The notes: generated from the sequence alone by a model not told the origin. Positions 8,662-17,876 are shown, numbered from the stretch's first letter. The stretch is DNA of 22,207 nucleotides from Prevotella sp. (GCA_021204735.1 JAJPYV010000419.1:1-22207); one strand, 5' to 3'. A program made the numbers and translations.

Positions 8662-9598
8662 ATTAGAAGAACTTGAAAAACGGAGAGAAGATTTCGCACC
8701 ACTGCTTGACAAGTTGAAGAACAACCCAAACATCTTATTCGGAACAGACTACGACAAGACATTGGCACAAACAGGAGTGGCAGCAGAAACACTGAAAAAA
8801 GACCACGGACTGAGTTACATCCGACGCACAAACGACAACGGATTCCATTATTTCATCTCCGCATTAACATCCACCGATACAGACGATTGGATTGAATTGG
8901 CAAAAAATGCAATGTCAGTCGTGCTTTATAATCCTATGAACGGAAAAAGCGGTAAAATCCCTGTAAGAACTGTTGACAACAGGACAGAAGTCTATTTGCA
9001 GTTGCATTCAGGCGAATCGGCTATCTTGAGAACATACACAAACGAGGATGTTCAATATGATGCTTATAAATTTTATGAGCCTGACGATTATACAATTGCA
9101 ATAGATAATGACTGGGATTTCCATTTTATTGAGAGCACCCCTCAAGTTACAGGAACACCCGAAAAGGTAAGTCTTGGAAGTTGGACGGAACTGTCTGGAG
9201 AAAACACAAAAAACACTATGGGAACGGCTCGTTATTCCACCTCTTTCTTCCTACACGAACAAGCTGATGAATGGTTGCTTTCATTGGGTGACGTGAGAGA
9301 GAGTGCGAAAGTGAGAATCAACGGAGAGGAAGTAGGCACATTATGGGCAGTGCCATACAACTGCTACGTGGGCGACTATCTGCATGAAGGTGAAAACACA
9401 ATAGAGATAGAAGTTACCAACCTGCCAGCCAACCGCATAGCCGAGATGGACAGACAAGAAATACCATGGCGCAAGTTCAAGGAGATAAACATCGTGAAAT
9501 TGGACTATTCAAAAGGCACATATGCCAACTGGCAACCCATGGAAAGCGGACTGTTAGGACCAGTGCAACTCATTCCGATGAATAATATAAATCCATAA
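7736..9598 (+). CDS. C-terminal fragment of GH106 alpha-L-rhamnosidase (second copy plus C-terminus)
   Basis: This frame contains the second copy of the duplicated core (from the codon at 7745) and the natural C-terminus. The C-terminus has a galactose-binding-like beta-sandwich with LGSWTEL, ARYSTSFFL, VRINGEEVGTLWAVPYNCYV and TNLPANRIAEMDR. The ATG at 7736 exists only because the duplication junction leaves it open in this frame. It lies inside the end of the upstream fragment, which stops at 7767, so reinitiation by translational coupling is conceivable. There is no signal peptide and the first 296 residues of the enzyme are missing, so a working secreted rhamnosidase from this start is unlikely. 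The stop is 15 bases before the GH28 gene. Confidence 0.65.
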   Translation: MFQARVISDYRETLSDMLLENFTKQWTEWAHKRGSGTRNQAHGSPGNLIDLYATVDVPECEGFGLSDFGIKGLRKDSLTRANFSDLSMLKYASSAAHITGKTYTSSETFTWLTEHFRTSLSQCKPDLDLMFVSGVNHVFFHGTTYSPKDDPWPGWKFYASIDMSMTNPFWKAVPSFYDYITKCQSFLQYGKPDNDFLLYLPIYDIWYEQGGRFLMFDIHKMGERAPRFIEAVQRIETAGYDVDYISDKYIGETSVKDNELLTPGGAKYKAIIVPGAKLMPEKTLRKLLELADNGATIVFLDQYPEDVPGLEELEKRREDFAPLLDKLKNNPNILFGTDYDKTLAQTGVAAETLKKDHGLSYIRRTNDNGFHYFISALTSTDTDDWIELAKNAMSVVLYNPMNGKSGKIPVRTVDNRTEVYLQLHSGESAILRTYTNEDVQYDAYKFYEPDDYTIAIDNDWDFHFIESTPQVTGTPEKVSLGSWTELSGENTKNTMGTARYSTSFFLHEQADEWLLSLGDVRESAKVRINGEEVGTLWAVPYNCYVGDYLHEGENTIEIEVTNLPANRIAEMDRQEIPWRKFKEINIVKLDYSKGTYANWQPMESGLLGPVQLIPMNNINP

Positions 9599-9613
9599 TA
9601 AAACAGCTACAAA

Positions 9614-11140
9614 ATGAAAAAACTATCTTTCATCCTGTTATCCCTACTCATTGGGAGCATTTCAATACAGGCACAGACGAATGGTTACAAATACAGTGAA
9701 ATGTATGAGAACTTACCTTTTGAGATGCCACAAGTAAACGCACCTGAGTTTCCAGACCGCAAGGTAATGCTGACAGACTACGGAGCAGTAGGAACAGGAA
9801 CAGAACTATGTACAGAAGCTTTTTCCAAGGCAATAGACGCATTGGCAGAGCAAGGCGGTGGACACCTTATCGTTCCTACAGGCATCTGGTTCACTGGTCC
9901 AATTGTATTGAAAAGCAACATCGACCTCCATTTGGAGAAAGGCGCAGTGATACTGTTCTCGCCTGATGTAGACATGTATCCTTTGGTAAACACCACCTTT
10001 GAAGGTCTTGACACAAGACGTTGCCAATCACCTATCTCTGGAAATGATCTTACCAATGTGGCAATAACTGGACAAGGAGCGATTGACGGAAACGGCCAGG
10101 CATGGCGCCCATTGAAAAGAGGGAAAGTTACAGACAGTCAGTGGAAGAGTATGACATCCCATGGCGGTGTGTTCAAGCGCAACGACTACTGGTTTCCACA
10201 TGCAGAGACATTGCGTGGCGACAGTTTGAGTAACATGAACGTACCACAGAACCTACAAACAGAAGAAGAATGGCAGAGCATCAAACCGTTCCTGCGCCCT
10301 GTGATGATTAGTCTGATATCCTGCAAAAACGTATTACTGCAAGGCGTTATATTCCAGAACTCCCCGGCATGGAATCTCCATCCTCTGATGTGCGAGAACG
10401 TAATTGTAGACGGCGTGCAAGTGCGCAATCCGAGTTACGCACAGAATGGAGATGGAATAGATTTGGAATCGTGCAAGAACGCATTGATAGTAAACTCATC
10501 GTTTGATGTAGGAGATGACGGTATCTGCATAAAGAGCGGAAAAGACGAGGACGGAATAAAGCGTGGAATACCATGTGAGAACGTAATAGTAAACGGCTGT
10601 ACAGTTTACGCTGGTCATGGAGGATTTGTGGTTGGCAGTGAGATGAGCGGCGGTGTACGCAACATATCAGTAAGCAAATGCCAATTCCTCGGCACAGACG
10701 TAGGATTGCGTTTCAAGAGTACGAGAGGCAGAGGCGGAATAGTAGAGAACATTTGGGTAGACAACATCTCGATGATAAACATCCCGACAGAGCCAATCAA
10801 CTTCAATTTGTATTACGGCGGCAAGTCAGCGATAGAAGTATTGGAGAGCGGTGAGACGGTACCTGCCGAGGTAGCTCCAGAACCAGTTGACATCACTACC
10901 CCATGTTTCCGCAACATCTTCATCAGTAACCTTACATGCTCCAACGCTCGCAGGGCACTGTATTTCAACGGACTGCCTGAAATGCCTATAAAGAACATCC
11001 AGTTGGAGAACATCTACGTAACCAGCGATCTTGGTGGTGAGTTCATTTACAGTGACGACATATCGTTGAAGAATGTACAGATAGTATCCAAAGACGGTAA
11101 AGACATCACTACAAACTACTGCAACAACATTTCGAGATAA
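9614..11140 (+). CDS. GH28 polygalacturonase-family glycoside hydrolase
   Basis: This 508-residue secreted enzyme should hydrolyse alpha-linked galacturonic acid in pectin or rhamnogalacturonan. A signal peptide (about 1-20, cleavage near IQA|QT) precedes a right-handed beta-helix. The GH28 motifs are all present in order: NGDGID (278-283, usually NTD), GDDGICIKSG (300-309, with the Asp pair 301/302), AGHGG (333-337, His335) and LRFKSTRG (365-372, the RIK motif). The NTD-to-NGD change is worth noting, but the three acidic residues are kept. Length and early segments (GGGHLIVPTGIWFTGPI, ITGQGAIDGNGQAW) resemble bacterial periplasmic GH28 enzymes, which often act on chain ends. Whether it acts endo or exo, and whether on homogalacturonan or rhamnogalacturonan, cannot be decided from sequence. 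The PUL context favours rhamnogalacturonan oligosaccharides. Confidence 0.93.
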   Translation: MKKLSFILLSLLIGSISIQAQTNGYKYSEMYENLPFEMPQVNAPEFPDRKVMLTDYGAVGTGTELCTEAFSKAIDALAEQGGGHLIVPTGIWFTGPIVLKSNIDLHLEKGAVILFSPDVDMYPLVNTTFEGLDTRRCQSPISGNDLTNVAITGQGAIDGNGQAWRPLKRGKVTDSQWKSMTSHGGVFKRNDYWFPHAETLRGDSLSNMNVPQNLQTEEEWQSIKPFLRPVMISLISCKNVLLQGVIFQNSPAWNLHPLMCENVIVDGVQVRNPSYAQNGDGIDLESCKNALIVNSSFDVGDDGICIKSGKDEDGIKRGIPCENVIVNGCTVYAGHGGFVVGSEMSGGVRNISVSKCQFLGTDVGLRFKSTRGRGGIVENIWVDNISMINIPTEPINFNLYYGGKSAIEVLESGETVPAEVAPEPVDITTPCFRNIFISNLTCSNARRALYFNGLPEMPIKNIQLENIYVTSDLGGEFIYSDDISLKNVQIVSKDGKDITTNYCNNISR

Positions 11141-11164
11141 TCATAATTCAATAATTTTACATTT

Positions 11165-12463
11165 ATGAAAAAGACATATTTATCAATAGTGTTCCTGTTT
11201 GTCGCTATGAGCATATCAGCGCAAACGAGTATGACAGCCCAAGAAGCAGCAATAAAGATTGCTGACCGCATATTGGCAAGTACGACTTACGACTTCAAGG
11301 ACAAGAAGACAGGCGAGATATACACATCGCTGAAAGATGCGCCATTCACAATGGACATGGTAGTGAACTCCATATACACCGACTGGCACTACACCAATGG
11401 TGTTACGAATATCGCACTGATGGAACTGTCGGACAAGACGGGCGATAAGAAATACGACGAATACGTATTAAAGAATATGAACTTCGTATTCAACGAGGGA
11501 AACTTGGAATATTTCAAAAGACAGTTTGATGAATCGTATGCCGCAGGCGGATGGAGAGCCGTACCTGGACACAGTTGGCACATGATATTCAGAGGCAAGA
11601 GGTTAGACGACAATGGACCGATGGGCGCGAGCCTGATTGAATTGCAAAAGAAATATCCTGACGACTCCTTCTTAGACTACATCAACAAGACTAACGAGCA
11701 CCTATTGTATGCCGAACCACGATTAGAAGACGGAACAATCGCACGCCTGTGGCCACATGTAAACACAATTTGGGCTGACGATGCATTCATGGCAATCTCG
11801 TTCCTTTCACGTATGGGAGAATTTACCGGCGACAACAGTTATTTTGATGATGCGGCAAACCAGATATTGAGTTATACAAAATACCTATGGTGCCCAGAAA
11901 AGCAACTTTATTACCATTGCTACCACACCGACACACAGGAGAACGGTGTAGCCCACTGGAGTAGAGCAAACGGTTGGGTATTCATGGCACAGGCTGACCT
12001 GTTGAGCAGGATGCCGAAAGACCATCCGATGAGAGATGCTATCATAGAAAACTTCAAACAACAGGCAAGAGGCGTGGCACATTACCAAGGAGCTAACGGA
12101 CTGTGGCACCAGGTGTTGGACAAAGTAGATTCGTATGAAGAGGTAACAGGCACAGCCATGTTCGTATTCGGAATGGCAAAAGGCGTGAAAGAAGGATGGC
12201 TGAGTCAAGACTTCATCTATGTAGCCGACCAAGGATTGAAAGGACTATTAACGAAAATCAGTGACGACGGAGATATTACAGCAATCTGTGTAGGAACAGG
12301 CATATCACCATCAGAAACATATTACTATAACCGACCCACAGAGATAAATGGTCCGATGGGTGAAGGACCAGTGCTGCGTGCTCTTATCGAGATGATTGAC
12401 GCACCGAAATATACTGAAATCAGGGCAGACGATCAGTACGACAAGATTGTAGTGAAGAAATAA
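11165..12463 (+). CDS. GH105 unsaturated (rhamno)galacturonyl hydrolase, YteR/YesR-like
   Basis: This 432-residue protein should remove the unsaturated galacturonic acid left at the non-reducing end of pectin fragments after lyase cleavage. A signal peptide (about 1-19, ISA|QT) precedes an (alpha/alpha)6 barrel. Typical GH105 segments are present: RGKRLDDNGPMGASL (about 143-157), WADDAFMAISFLSR (203-216, whose Asp205/206 occupies the position of the proposed catalytic acid), HWSRANGW (usually WSRGNGW) and TGTAMFVFGMAKGV. It lies 24 bases after the GH28 gene and 11 bases before the next gene, so it is in the same operon. Its presence implies that a rhamnogalacturonan or pectate lyase is encoded elsewhere, because none is in the window. 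The family is clear; rhamnogalacturonan specificity is inferred from the neighbours. Confidence 0.93.
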   Translation: MKKTYLSIVFLFVAMSISAQTSMTAQEAAIKIADRILASTTYDFKDKKTGEIYTSLKDAPFTMDMVVNSIYTDWHYTNGVTNIALMELSDKTGDKKYDEYVLKNMNFVFNEGNLEYFKRQFDESYAAGGWRAVPGHSWHMIFRGKRLDDNGPMGASLIELQKKYPDDSFLDYINKTNEHLLYAEPRLEDGTIARLWPHVNTIWADDAFMAISFLSRMGEFTGDNSYFDDAANQILSYTKYLWCPEKQLYYHCYHTDTQENGVAHWSRANGWVFMAQADLLSRMPKDHPMRDAIIENFKQQARGVAHYQGANGLWHQVLDKVDSYEEVTGTAMFVFGMAKGVKEGWLSQDFIYVADQGLKGLLTKISDDGDITAICVGTGISPSETYYYNRPTEINGPMGEGPVLRALIEMIDAPKYTEIRADDQYDKIVVKK

Positions 12464-12474
12464 ATACTTTGATT

Positions 12475-14598
12475 ATGAAGAATAGGTTTTTTATAAGTTT
12501 GGCAATATTGGCAGCTTGCTGCAATATCGGTTTCATATCAGCACAAGAGAGCAAAATCGACCGTTATGCTCTCGTAAGCCGAAACAACCCACATGTAACG
12601 GCAATCGACTCACTATCGTCAGTGTCAGTAGGCAATGGAGAATTTGCTTTCACTGTGGATGCCACAGGTTTGCAGACATTCCCTGATACATATAAATTGG
12701 GCGTGCCATTAGGCACACAAAGTCAGTGGGGCTGGCACAGTTTCGACAATCCAGAGAACCTTAAACCAGAGGAATCTTTGAAAGAATATGATTTCGGACA
12801 TGGACATAAAGAACTCTATTCCGCCCAAATCAAAGAACCAGGACGTGCGAAAGACGCATCCGACTGGTATCGTGCCAATCCACACCGCCTGCACTTAGGA
12901 ATAATTGGATTTGAACTCGGTGACAATGCAACGCCCGACCAGATCACAGAAATTCAACAAGAATTGGATATGTGGAATGGCGAGATTAACAGCAATTTCA
13001 CTTATAGTGGGAACAGATATGAAGTAAAGACATGGTGCCATCCACAATACGATATGGTGGCAGCAGAAATTGAGTCGAAAGCCCATACTGGTATCTGTTT
13101 CCGCTTCCCCTATCCTACTGGAGGACACAGTGATGATGCATGCAACTGGAATGCCAACGATAAGCACTCTACTACAATAGTAAGTCAGGGTGATAAATAT
13201 GCCGTTTTGCAAAGGACTCTTGATGCCACAACCTATTATGTTACAATTAGGTGGGAAGGCGAAGCCAAACTGACAGAGAAAAGTGCTAACTATTTCGTGC
13301 TAACTCCGCAAAATGACAAGTTTGCATTTACATGTATCTTTACGCCTGACAACAAGCAAACAGCAAACATTAGTGTGGAAGATACTAAAAAGGCAGCTTC
13401 ATCATATTGGAATGCTTATTGGACTAATGGAGCGGCAGTGGATTTCTCTGACTGCACTGACCCACGTGCCAAGGAATTGGAACGCCGTGTTGTGTTAAGT
13501 CAATATCTGTTGGCTATCCAATGCGCAGGCAGTACACCACCACAGGAAACAGGTCTTACTTACAATTCATGGTTCGGAAAGTTTCATTTGGAAATGATAT
13601 GGTGGCATCAGGCACATTTCGCATTGTGGAATCATCCCGAAAAACTCGACCGCACACTTGACTGGTATCATTCGGTAGAACCAGTGGCACGGGAAATAGC
13701 CCAACGACAAGGATTTGACGGAATAAGGTGGATGAAGATGACCGACCCAAGTGGAACTGAAGCGCCATCAAGTGTGGGAAGTTTCTTGATTTGGCAACAG
13801 CCTCATTTGATATATTTAGCAGAACTCCTTTATCGTGATGCCCCAAATGACAAGAGTATTTTGGATAAATACGGTGATTTGGTTGAGAAGACGGCAGAAT
13901 TTATGTACTCATTCGCCACATACGACTCGATTAACGGGCGTTACGTGCTAAAAGGAGCAATACCGGCTCAAGAGACATTACGGGCAGCAGAAACGGTAAA
14001 TCCTCCATTCGAACTCTCATATTGGCATTTTGCTATGCAAGTGGCACAACAATGGCGTGAGCGTAGAGGTTTACAACGCAACCCACAATGGGATGAGTTA
14101 ATTGCTAAACTATCGCCATTGGCATACAACGATGACAAGCTCTATTTAGCAGCAGAAACAGCGACGGACACATATACCGACATTCGTTTCACATCAGACC
14201 ACATGGCAGTTCTCGGTTCTGTTGGAATACTCCCGATGAACAACCTGATTAGAGCAGATTACATGAGCAATACATTGGCATGGATTTGGGACAATTGGAA
14301 TTGGGATGAGACCTGGGGCTGGGATTACCCTATGACAGCAATGAATGCTGCCCGTTTGGAAGAACCCGACAAAGCTGTCGGCGCGCTACTGATGAATAAA
14401 CGAACCAATACTTATTTGATTAACGGACATAACTATCAGGATGACCGTTTGCGTATCTATCTGCCAGGCAATGGCGGACTGCTGACAGCAATTGCCATGA
14501 TGTGTGCAGGATGGGATGGTTGCACTGAAAACAACCCAGGATTCCCGCACGACGGGACATGGAACGTGAAATGGGAAGGCCTACATCCGATGCCATGA
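12475..14598 (+). CDS. Putative six-hairpin ((alpha/alpha)6) glycosidase of uncertain family
   Basis: This 707-residue exported protein ends the pectin-enzyme operon. The N-terminus has LAAC (lipobox-like, Cys15) and also an SPase I-like ISA|QE site, so it is either a lipoprotein or a soluble periplasmic protein. The mature start (RYALVSRNNPHV, SVGNGEFAFTVDATGLQTFP, PLGTQSQWGWHSF) looks like the N-terminal beta domain of a group of bacterial and fungal proteins labelled six-hairpin glycosidase-like. The C-terminal two thirds is rich in Trp and acidic helices, as in an (alpha/alpha)6 toroid. Candidate active-site segments are WFGKFHLEMIWWHQAH (366-381, Glu373) and WDETWGWDY (610-618, Asp611, Glu612, Asp617). 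I cannot assign a CAZy family. The ATG at 12475 is preferred to an in-frame TTG at 12469. Context suggests it removes a pectin side-chain or backbone sugar. Confidence 0.75.
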   Translation: MKNRFFISLAILAACCNIGFISAQESKIDRYALVSRNNPHVTAIDSLSSVSVGNGEFAFTVDATGLQTFPDTYKLGVPLGTQSQWGWHSFDNPENLKPEESLKEYDFGHGHKELYSAQIKEPGRAKDASDWYRANPHRLHLGIIGFELGDNATPDQITEIQQELDMWNGEINSNFTYSGNRYEVKTWCHPQYDMVAAEIESKAHTGICFRFPYPTGGHSDDACNWNANDKHSTTIVSQGDKYAVLQRTLDATTYYVTIRWEGEAKLTEKSANYFVLTPQNDKFAFTCIFTPDNKQTANISVEDTKKAASSYWNAYWTNGAAVDFSDCTDPRAKELERRVVLSQYLLAIQCAGSTPPQETGLTYNSWFGKFHLEMIWWHQAHFALWNHPEKLDRTLDWYHSVEPVAREIAQRQGFDGIRWMKMTDPSGTEAPSSVGSFLIWQQPHLIYLAELLYRDAPNDKSILDKYGDLVEKTAEFMYSFATYDSINGRYVLKGAIPAQETLRAAETVNPPFELSYWHFAMQVAQQWRERRGLQRNPQWDELIAKLSPLAYNDDKLYLAAETATDTYTDIRFTSDHMAVLGSVGILPMNNLIRADYMSNTLAWIWDNWNWDETWGWDYPMTAMNAARLEEPDKAVGALLMNKRTNTYLINGHNYQDDRLRIYLPGNGGLLTAIAMMCAGWDGCTENNPGFPHDGTWNVKWEGLHPMP

Positions 14599-14612
14599 TT
14601 AACCTACACACA

Positions 14613-14652
14613 AAATAATAACCGTAAGACGAATGCCCTACGGTTATTATTT
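14613..14652. terminator. Bidirectional hairpin terminator between the enzyme operon and mscL
   Basis: A perfect 14-bp stem pairs 14613-14626 (AAATAATAACCGTA) with 14639-14652 (TACGGTTATTATTT) around a 12-base loop. T-rich sequence follows on the plus strand and A-rich sequence lies on the other side, so it can serve both the operon ending at 14598 and mscL, which ends at 14671 on the minus strand. Confidence 0.85.
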
Positions 14653-14670
14653 CTTTTGTACGGTAATATA

Positions 14671-15078
14671 TTACTTCTTCTCTTTCAATAAATCTCGTAT
14701 CTCTGTAAGAAGAACTTCCTCTTTTGAAGGTGCTGGAGGTGCTGGAGGAGCAGGAGGCGTAGCCTGTTGTTCCTTTTTCTTAGTCAACTTGTTGATGCCT
14801 TTAACGATAAGGAAAACGCAGAAAGCGATAATGAGGAAATCGAAGGCCGTCTGGATAAAATTACCATAATTAATGGATGTCGGCTCCAATTCTATTTCTC
14901 CCATGTGTTTTGCAGGGAGGTCAATCTTAAGGTCAGTGAAATTAACACCACCAATAAGCCATCCGATAGGCGGCATGATGATGTCGTTGACTATCGAAGA
15001 AACTATTTTGCCCAAGGCACCGCCAATGCTAACACCGCAAGCCATGTCGAATGCGTTAACATTGATTCCAAAACTCAT
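14671..15078 (-). CDS. mscL: Large-conductance mechanosensitive channel MscL
   Basis: This 135-residue inner-membrane protein forms a pore that opens under membrane tension and releases solutes during osmotic downshock. TM1 (about 10-43) contains ALGKIVSSIVNDIIMPPIGWLIGG, a near-exact family signature. TM2 (about 71-95) contains NFIQTAFDFLIIAF and is followed by KGINKLTKKKE. A Pro-Ala linker (108-117) leads to the cytoplasmic helix bundle KEEVLLTEIRDLLKE. The N-terminus is odd. E. coli MscL has an amphipathic helix (S1) and an RGNVVDLAVGV-like segment; here the protein starts MSFGINVNAFDMACGV, about 7 residues shorter, and an in-frame TAA lies just two codons upstream of the ATG, so no longer start exists. 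It is transcribed alone and divergently from gapA. Confidence 0.94.
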   Translation of the reverse strand: MSFGINVNAFDMACGVSIGGALGKIVSSIVNDIIMPPIGWLIGGVNFTDLKIDLPAKHMGEIELEPTSINYGNFIQTAFDFLIIAFCVFLIVKGINKLTKKKEQQATPPAPPAPPAPSKEEVLLTEIRDLLKEKK

Positions 15079-15140
15079 AAATTAGTTGATAAATTTGACC
15101 AAAAGCTAATATTTTTAATTATTTAATGAAAAATCCAATG

Positions 15141-15148
15141 CAAATATA
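15141..15148 (-). promoter_or_regulatory. Predicted mscL promoter (-7 element)
   Basis: Read on the minus strand this is TATATTTG, an exact TAnnTTTG match, 63 bases before the mscL start. It lies only 12 bases from the gapA -7 element on the other strand, so the two divergent promoters are interleaved. No clear -33 element is seen. Confidence 0.5.
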
Positions 15149-15160
15149 AAATATTTTTTG

Positions 15161-15168
15161 TAACTTTG
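15161..15168 (+). promoter_or_regulatory. Predicted gapA promoter (-7 element)
   Basis: TAACTTTG fits the -7 consensus TAnnTTTG. The start of transcription would be near 15175, giving a leader of about 120 bases before gapA at 15295. I see no recognisable riboswitch in that leader. Confidence 0.6.
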
Positions 15169-15282
15169 CACTCGAAAAAAGGAGAAAATGCCGTTAAATG
15201 TCTGTTTTTCAATTATTCAGTGCATTTTCAGACGGTATTTGATAGGTGATTAGGTAAATGTAAGGATATTTTAACACTTTAA

Positions 15283-16305
<1,023 letters not shown>

Positions 16306-16324
16306 TTGAACTATTCATTATAAC

Positions 16325-16364
16325 AACAATGAAGCCCGTCCGATTGGATGGGCTTCATTGTTTT
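16325..16364. terminator. Strong hairpin terminator between convergent gapA and the DUF3078 gene
   Basis: AACAATGAAGCCC (16325-16337) pairs perfectly with GGGCTTCATTGTT (16350-16362). Inside, 16338-16341 also pairs with 16346-16349 (one G-T pair), leaving a GATT loop, so the stem is about 17 bp. It is followed by TTTTATTA. Its symmetry and the A-rich left flank suggest it works in both directions. Confidence 0.9.
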
Positions 16365-16378
16365 ATTAATTTTTTAAT

Positions 16379-17683
16379 TTAAAACGAGTACGAAAAACCT
16401 AACGACACATATTCCTTAAACTGCCAATAGCCATGATGGTCATCACGTGATGTACTGTCATCAAAACGGGGATAAATGAATATGTTAGTAGAGATATATT
16501 TATTGAATTGCAGAACAAAAGTATTCTCCCATTCAATTTCAGCACGTGAGTATGTGGTGTAACCATATAGGCGGGTCTGCCACTTTATGAAATCCGAGAA
16601 CGCCCAAGTAAGTTCAACGGTACAACCGGAACCATAATCAACCAAGGTATGTTCACCCTCATCAAGACCGTTTCTCGTAATGAGAGCCTCTCTCCCGACA
16701 TACTTTAAGTTCATTGCCAACGGAGAAAGATTCACCGAACCCGTTAGTTTGCCATGGAAAGCACTTACGTTGTAACTCATACCCAACGACAGGTTGAGGT
16801 TGAAAGGCGACATAATGTCAGAATAAACAAGAGGGTCATTGCTCTTGAAACCACGCATAAACTGCGTGTAAGCAATCGCCTGCAAAGTGTAATACCAGTT
16901 TTTAGTGGCCTGCAAACTGAATTTTCCCGTATATCTAATAAGGTCATCGGAAGTGGTGAAACTATGCAAAGTATCACCGCGGGAAGTCTGGAAACCAAGT
17001 TTCAACTCCAACTTATTCTCGAACTTCACTTTCTGCTTATTATTGTAGTCGGCCTGCAACACAGCACTCGCTAACATAGAATAGTTACTCTCACCACCCT
17101 TATACCAATTACCCGAAATATAGTTCTGAAGAAACTGCAAATAGTATTCACCTGAAACAGTCCAGAAATTAGGTCTTCTCACATCAATTTCTATAGAATT
17201 ATCTAAAGGCACGTCAGGCACAAAAGTCTCCTCCTCTGAAAACTTTACCTTATGATGTATCGGAGAAGATATATTCTGTTGCAAAGACCTTGAATCAACT
17301 AATTCACTTTCAGTGGTTTTCACATATTCAGGATGCCTAACGTACATTGTCATTAACGACTTGTCGATAGCATTATTTACATCATCATCATTGCCACAGT
17401 CTAATCTAAGAATATTCGTAGTAACAGTATTATAATAAGTTAGTGGAGTGAAAATTCTAAAAAAACGGGCATCATTATCCTGCTTCACACCCAACGAATC
17501 ATTTATGCGTTTCAGAGAATCCAACATTTCACGATATTTGACAAGCGAGTCGACGTAAGCTACATTCATCACCGTATCCTTTTCAATTGGTTTACGATTT
17601 CTATAACGCCAGCCCCTTCCTTGACTCCAAGTAGAGCATACAAATCCCAATAAAACAATCAAAAACAATAACCTGAATTTCAT
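16379..17683 (-). CDS. DUF3078-type outer-membrane beta-barrel protein of unknown function
   Basis: This 434-residue protein has a signal peptide (about 1-20, ending TWSQ), a charged, partly helical N-terminal region (about 22-165) and a C-terminal region of alternating strands ending in SFSYSF, typical of a Bacteroidetes outer-membrane barrel. The block NFWTVSGEYYLQFLQNYISGNWYKGGESNYS (172-202) followed by ADYNNKQKVKFENKLELKLG is what I recognise as DUF3078, a Bacteroidetes-specific family without an established function. It is a single gene convergent with gapA. The call on cell location is good; the biological role is unknown. Confidence 0.85.
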   Translation of the reverse strand: MKFRLLFLIVLLGFVCSTWSQGRGWRYRNRKPIEKDTVMNVAYVDSLVKYREMLDSLKRINDSLGVKQDNDARFFRIFTPLTYYNTVTTNILRLDCGNDDDVNNAIDKSLMTMYVRHPEYVKTTESELVDSRSLQQNISSPIHHKVKFSEEETFVPDVPLDNSIEIDVRRPNFWTVSGEYYLQFLQNYISGNWYKGGESNYSMLASAVLQADYNNKQKVKFENKLELKLGFQTSRGDTLHSFTTSDDLIRYTGKFSLQATKNWYYTLQAIAYTQFMRGFKSNDPLVYSDIMSPFNLNLSLGMSYNVSAFHGKLTGSVNLSPLAMNLKYVGREALITRNGLDEGEHTLVDYGSGCTVELTWAFSDFIKWQTRLYGYTTYSRAEIEWENTFVLQFNKYISTNIFIYPRFDDSTSRDDHHGYWQFKEYVSLGFSYSF

Positions 17684-17710
17684 CTAATAAAAGGTGTTTT
17701 ATTTTACATG

Positions 17711-17718
17711 CAAAGGTA
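17711..17718 (-). promoter_or_regulatory. Predicted promoter of the DUF3078 gene (-7 element)
   Basis: On the minus strand this reads TACCTTTG, matching TAnnTTTG, 28 bases before the start codon at 17683. No good -33 element is visible. Confidence 0.5.
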
Positions 17719-17825
17719 GTATAAAAAACTCTAAATCGTGTATTTAGACACCAATAAAAGCCCAAATGTTTAAGATTGCCATGATTTTCACAGACTAATG
17801 AACAGCATAATTCAAAATTAATAAG

Positions 17826-17833
17826 TAAGTTTG
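17826..17833 (+). promoter_or_regulatory. Predicted promoter of the thioesterase gene (-7 element)
   Basis: TAAGTTTG matches the -7 consensus TAnnTTTG and lies 43 bases before the start at 17877. No clear -33 element is visible. Confidence 0.5.
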
Positions 17834-17876
17834 CAAGAAATAACATGACATTAAATAACATAAAATAAGGATAAAC

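Larger units (their letters stand above)
5941..9598 (+). pseudogene. GH106 alpha-L-rhamnosidase gene split by an out-of-frame internal tandem duplication
   Basis: The locus encodes one GH106-type alpha-L-rhamnosidase, but a perfect 916-bp direct duplication shifts the reading frame. As written the locus is 3658 bp. Deleting one copy leaves 2742 bp, exactly 914 codons, giving a 913-residue protein in the usual GH106 size range. In that restored protein residues 1-296 are unique, 297-601 are the duplicated part, and 602-913 are unique. GH106 enzymes release terminal alpha-linked rhamnose, and those in pectin loci commonly act on rhamnogalacturonan. The N-terminal signal peptide indicates a periplasmic enzyme. 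It is the first gene of a four-enzyme operon, so downstream expression depends on transcription through the broken gene. The family call rests on my recognition of the sequence, with no database search. Confidence 0.85.

Noticed and set aside
12469..12474. TTG start for the six-hairpin protein
   Set aside because: The ATG at 12475 gives a clean signal peptide, while the TTG only adds two residues.
14767..15126. Plus-strand reading frames across mscL
   Set aside because: The minus-strand frame encodes an unmistakable MscL; the plus-strand frames resemble nothing and reflect codon bias.
16754..17074. Plus-strand reading frame of 106 residues
   Set aside because: It lies wholly within the DUF3078 gene on the opposite strand and has no recognisable features.
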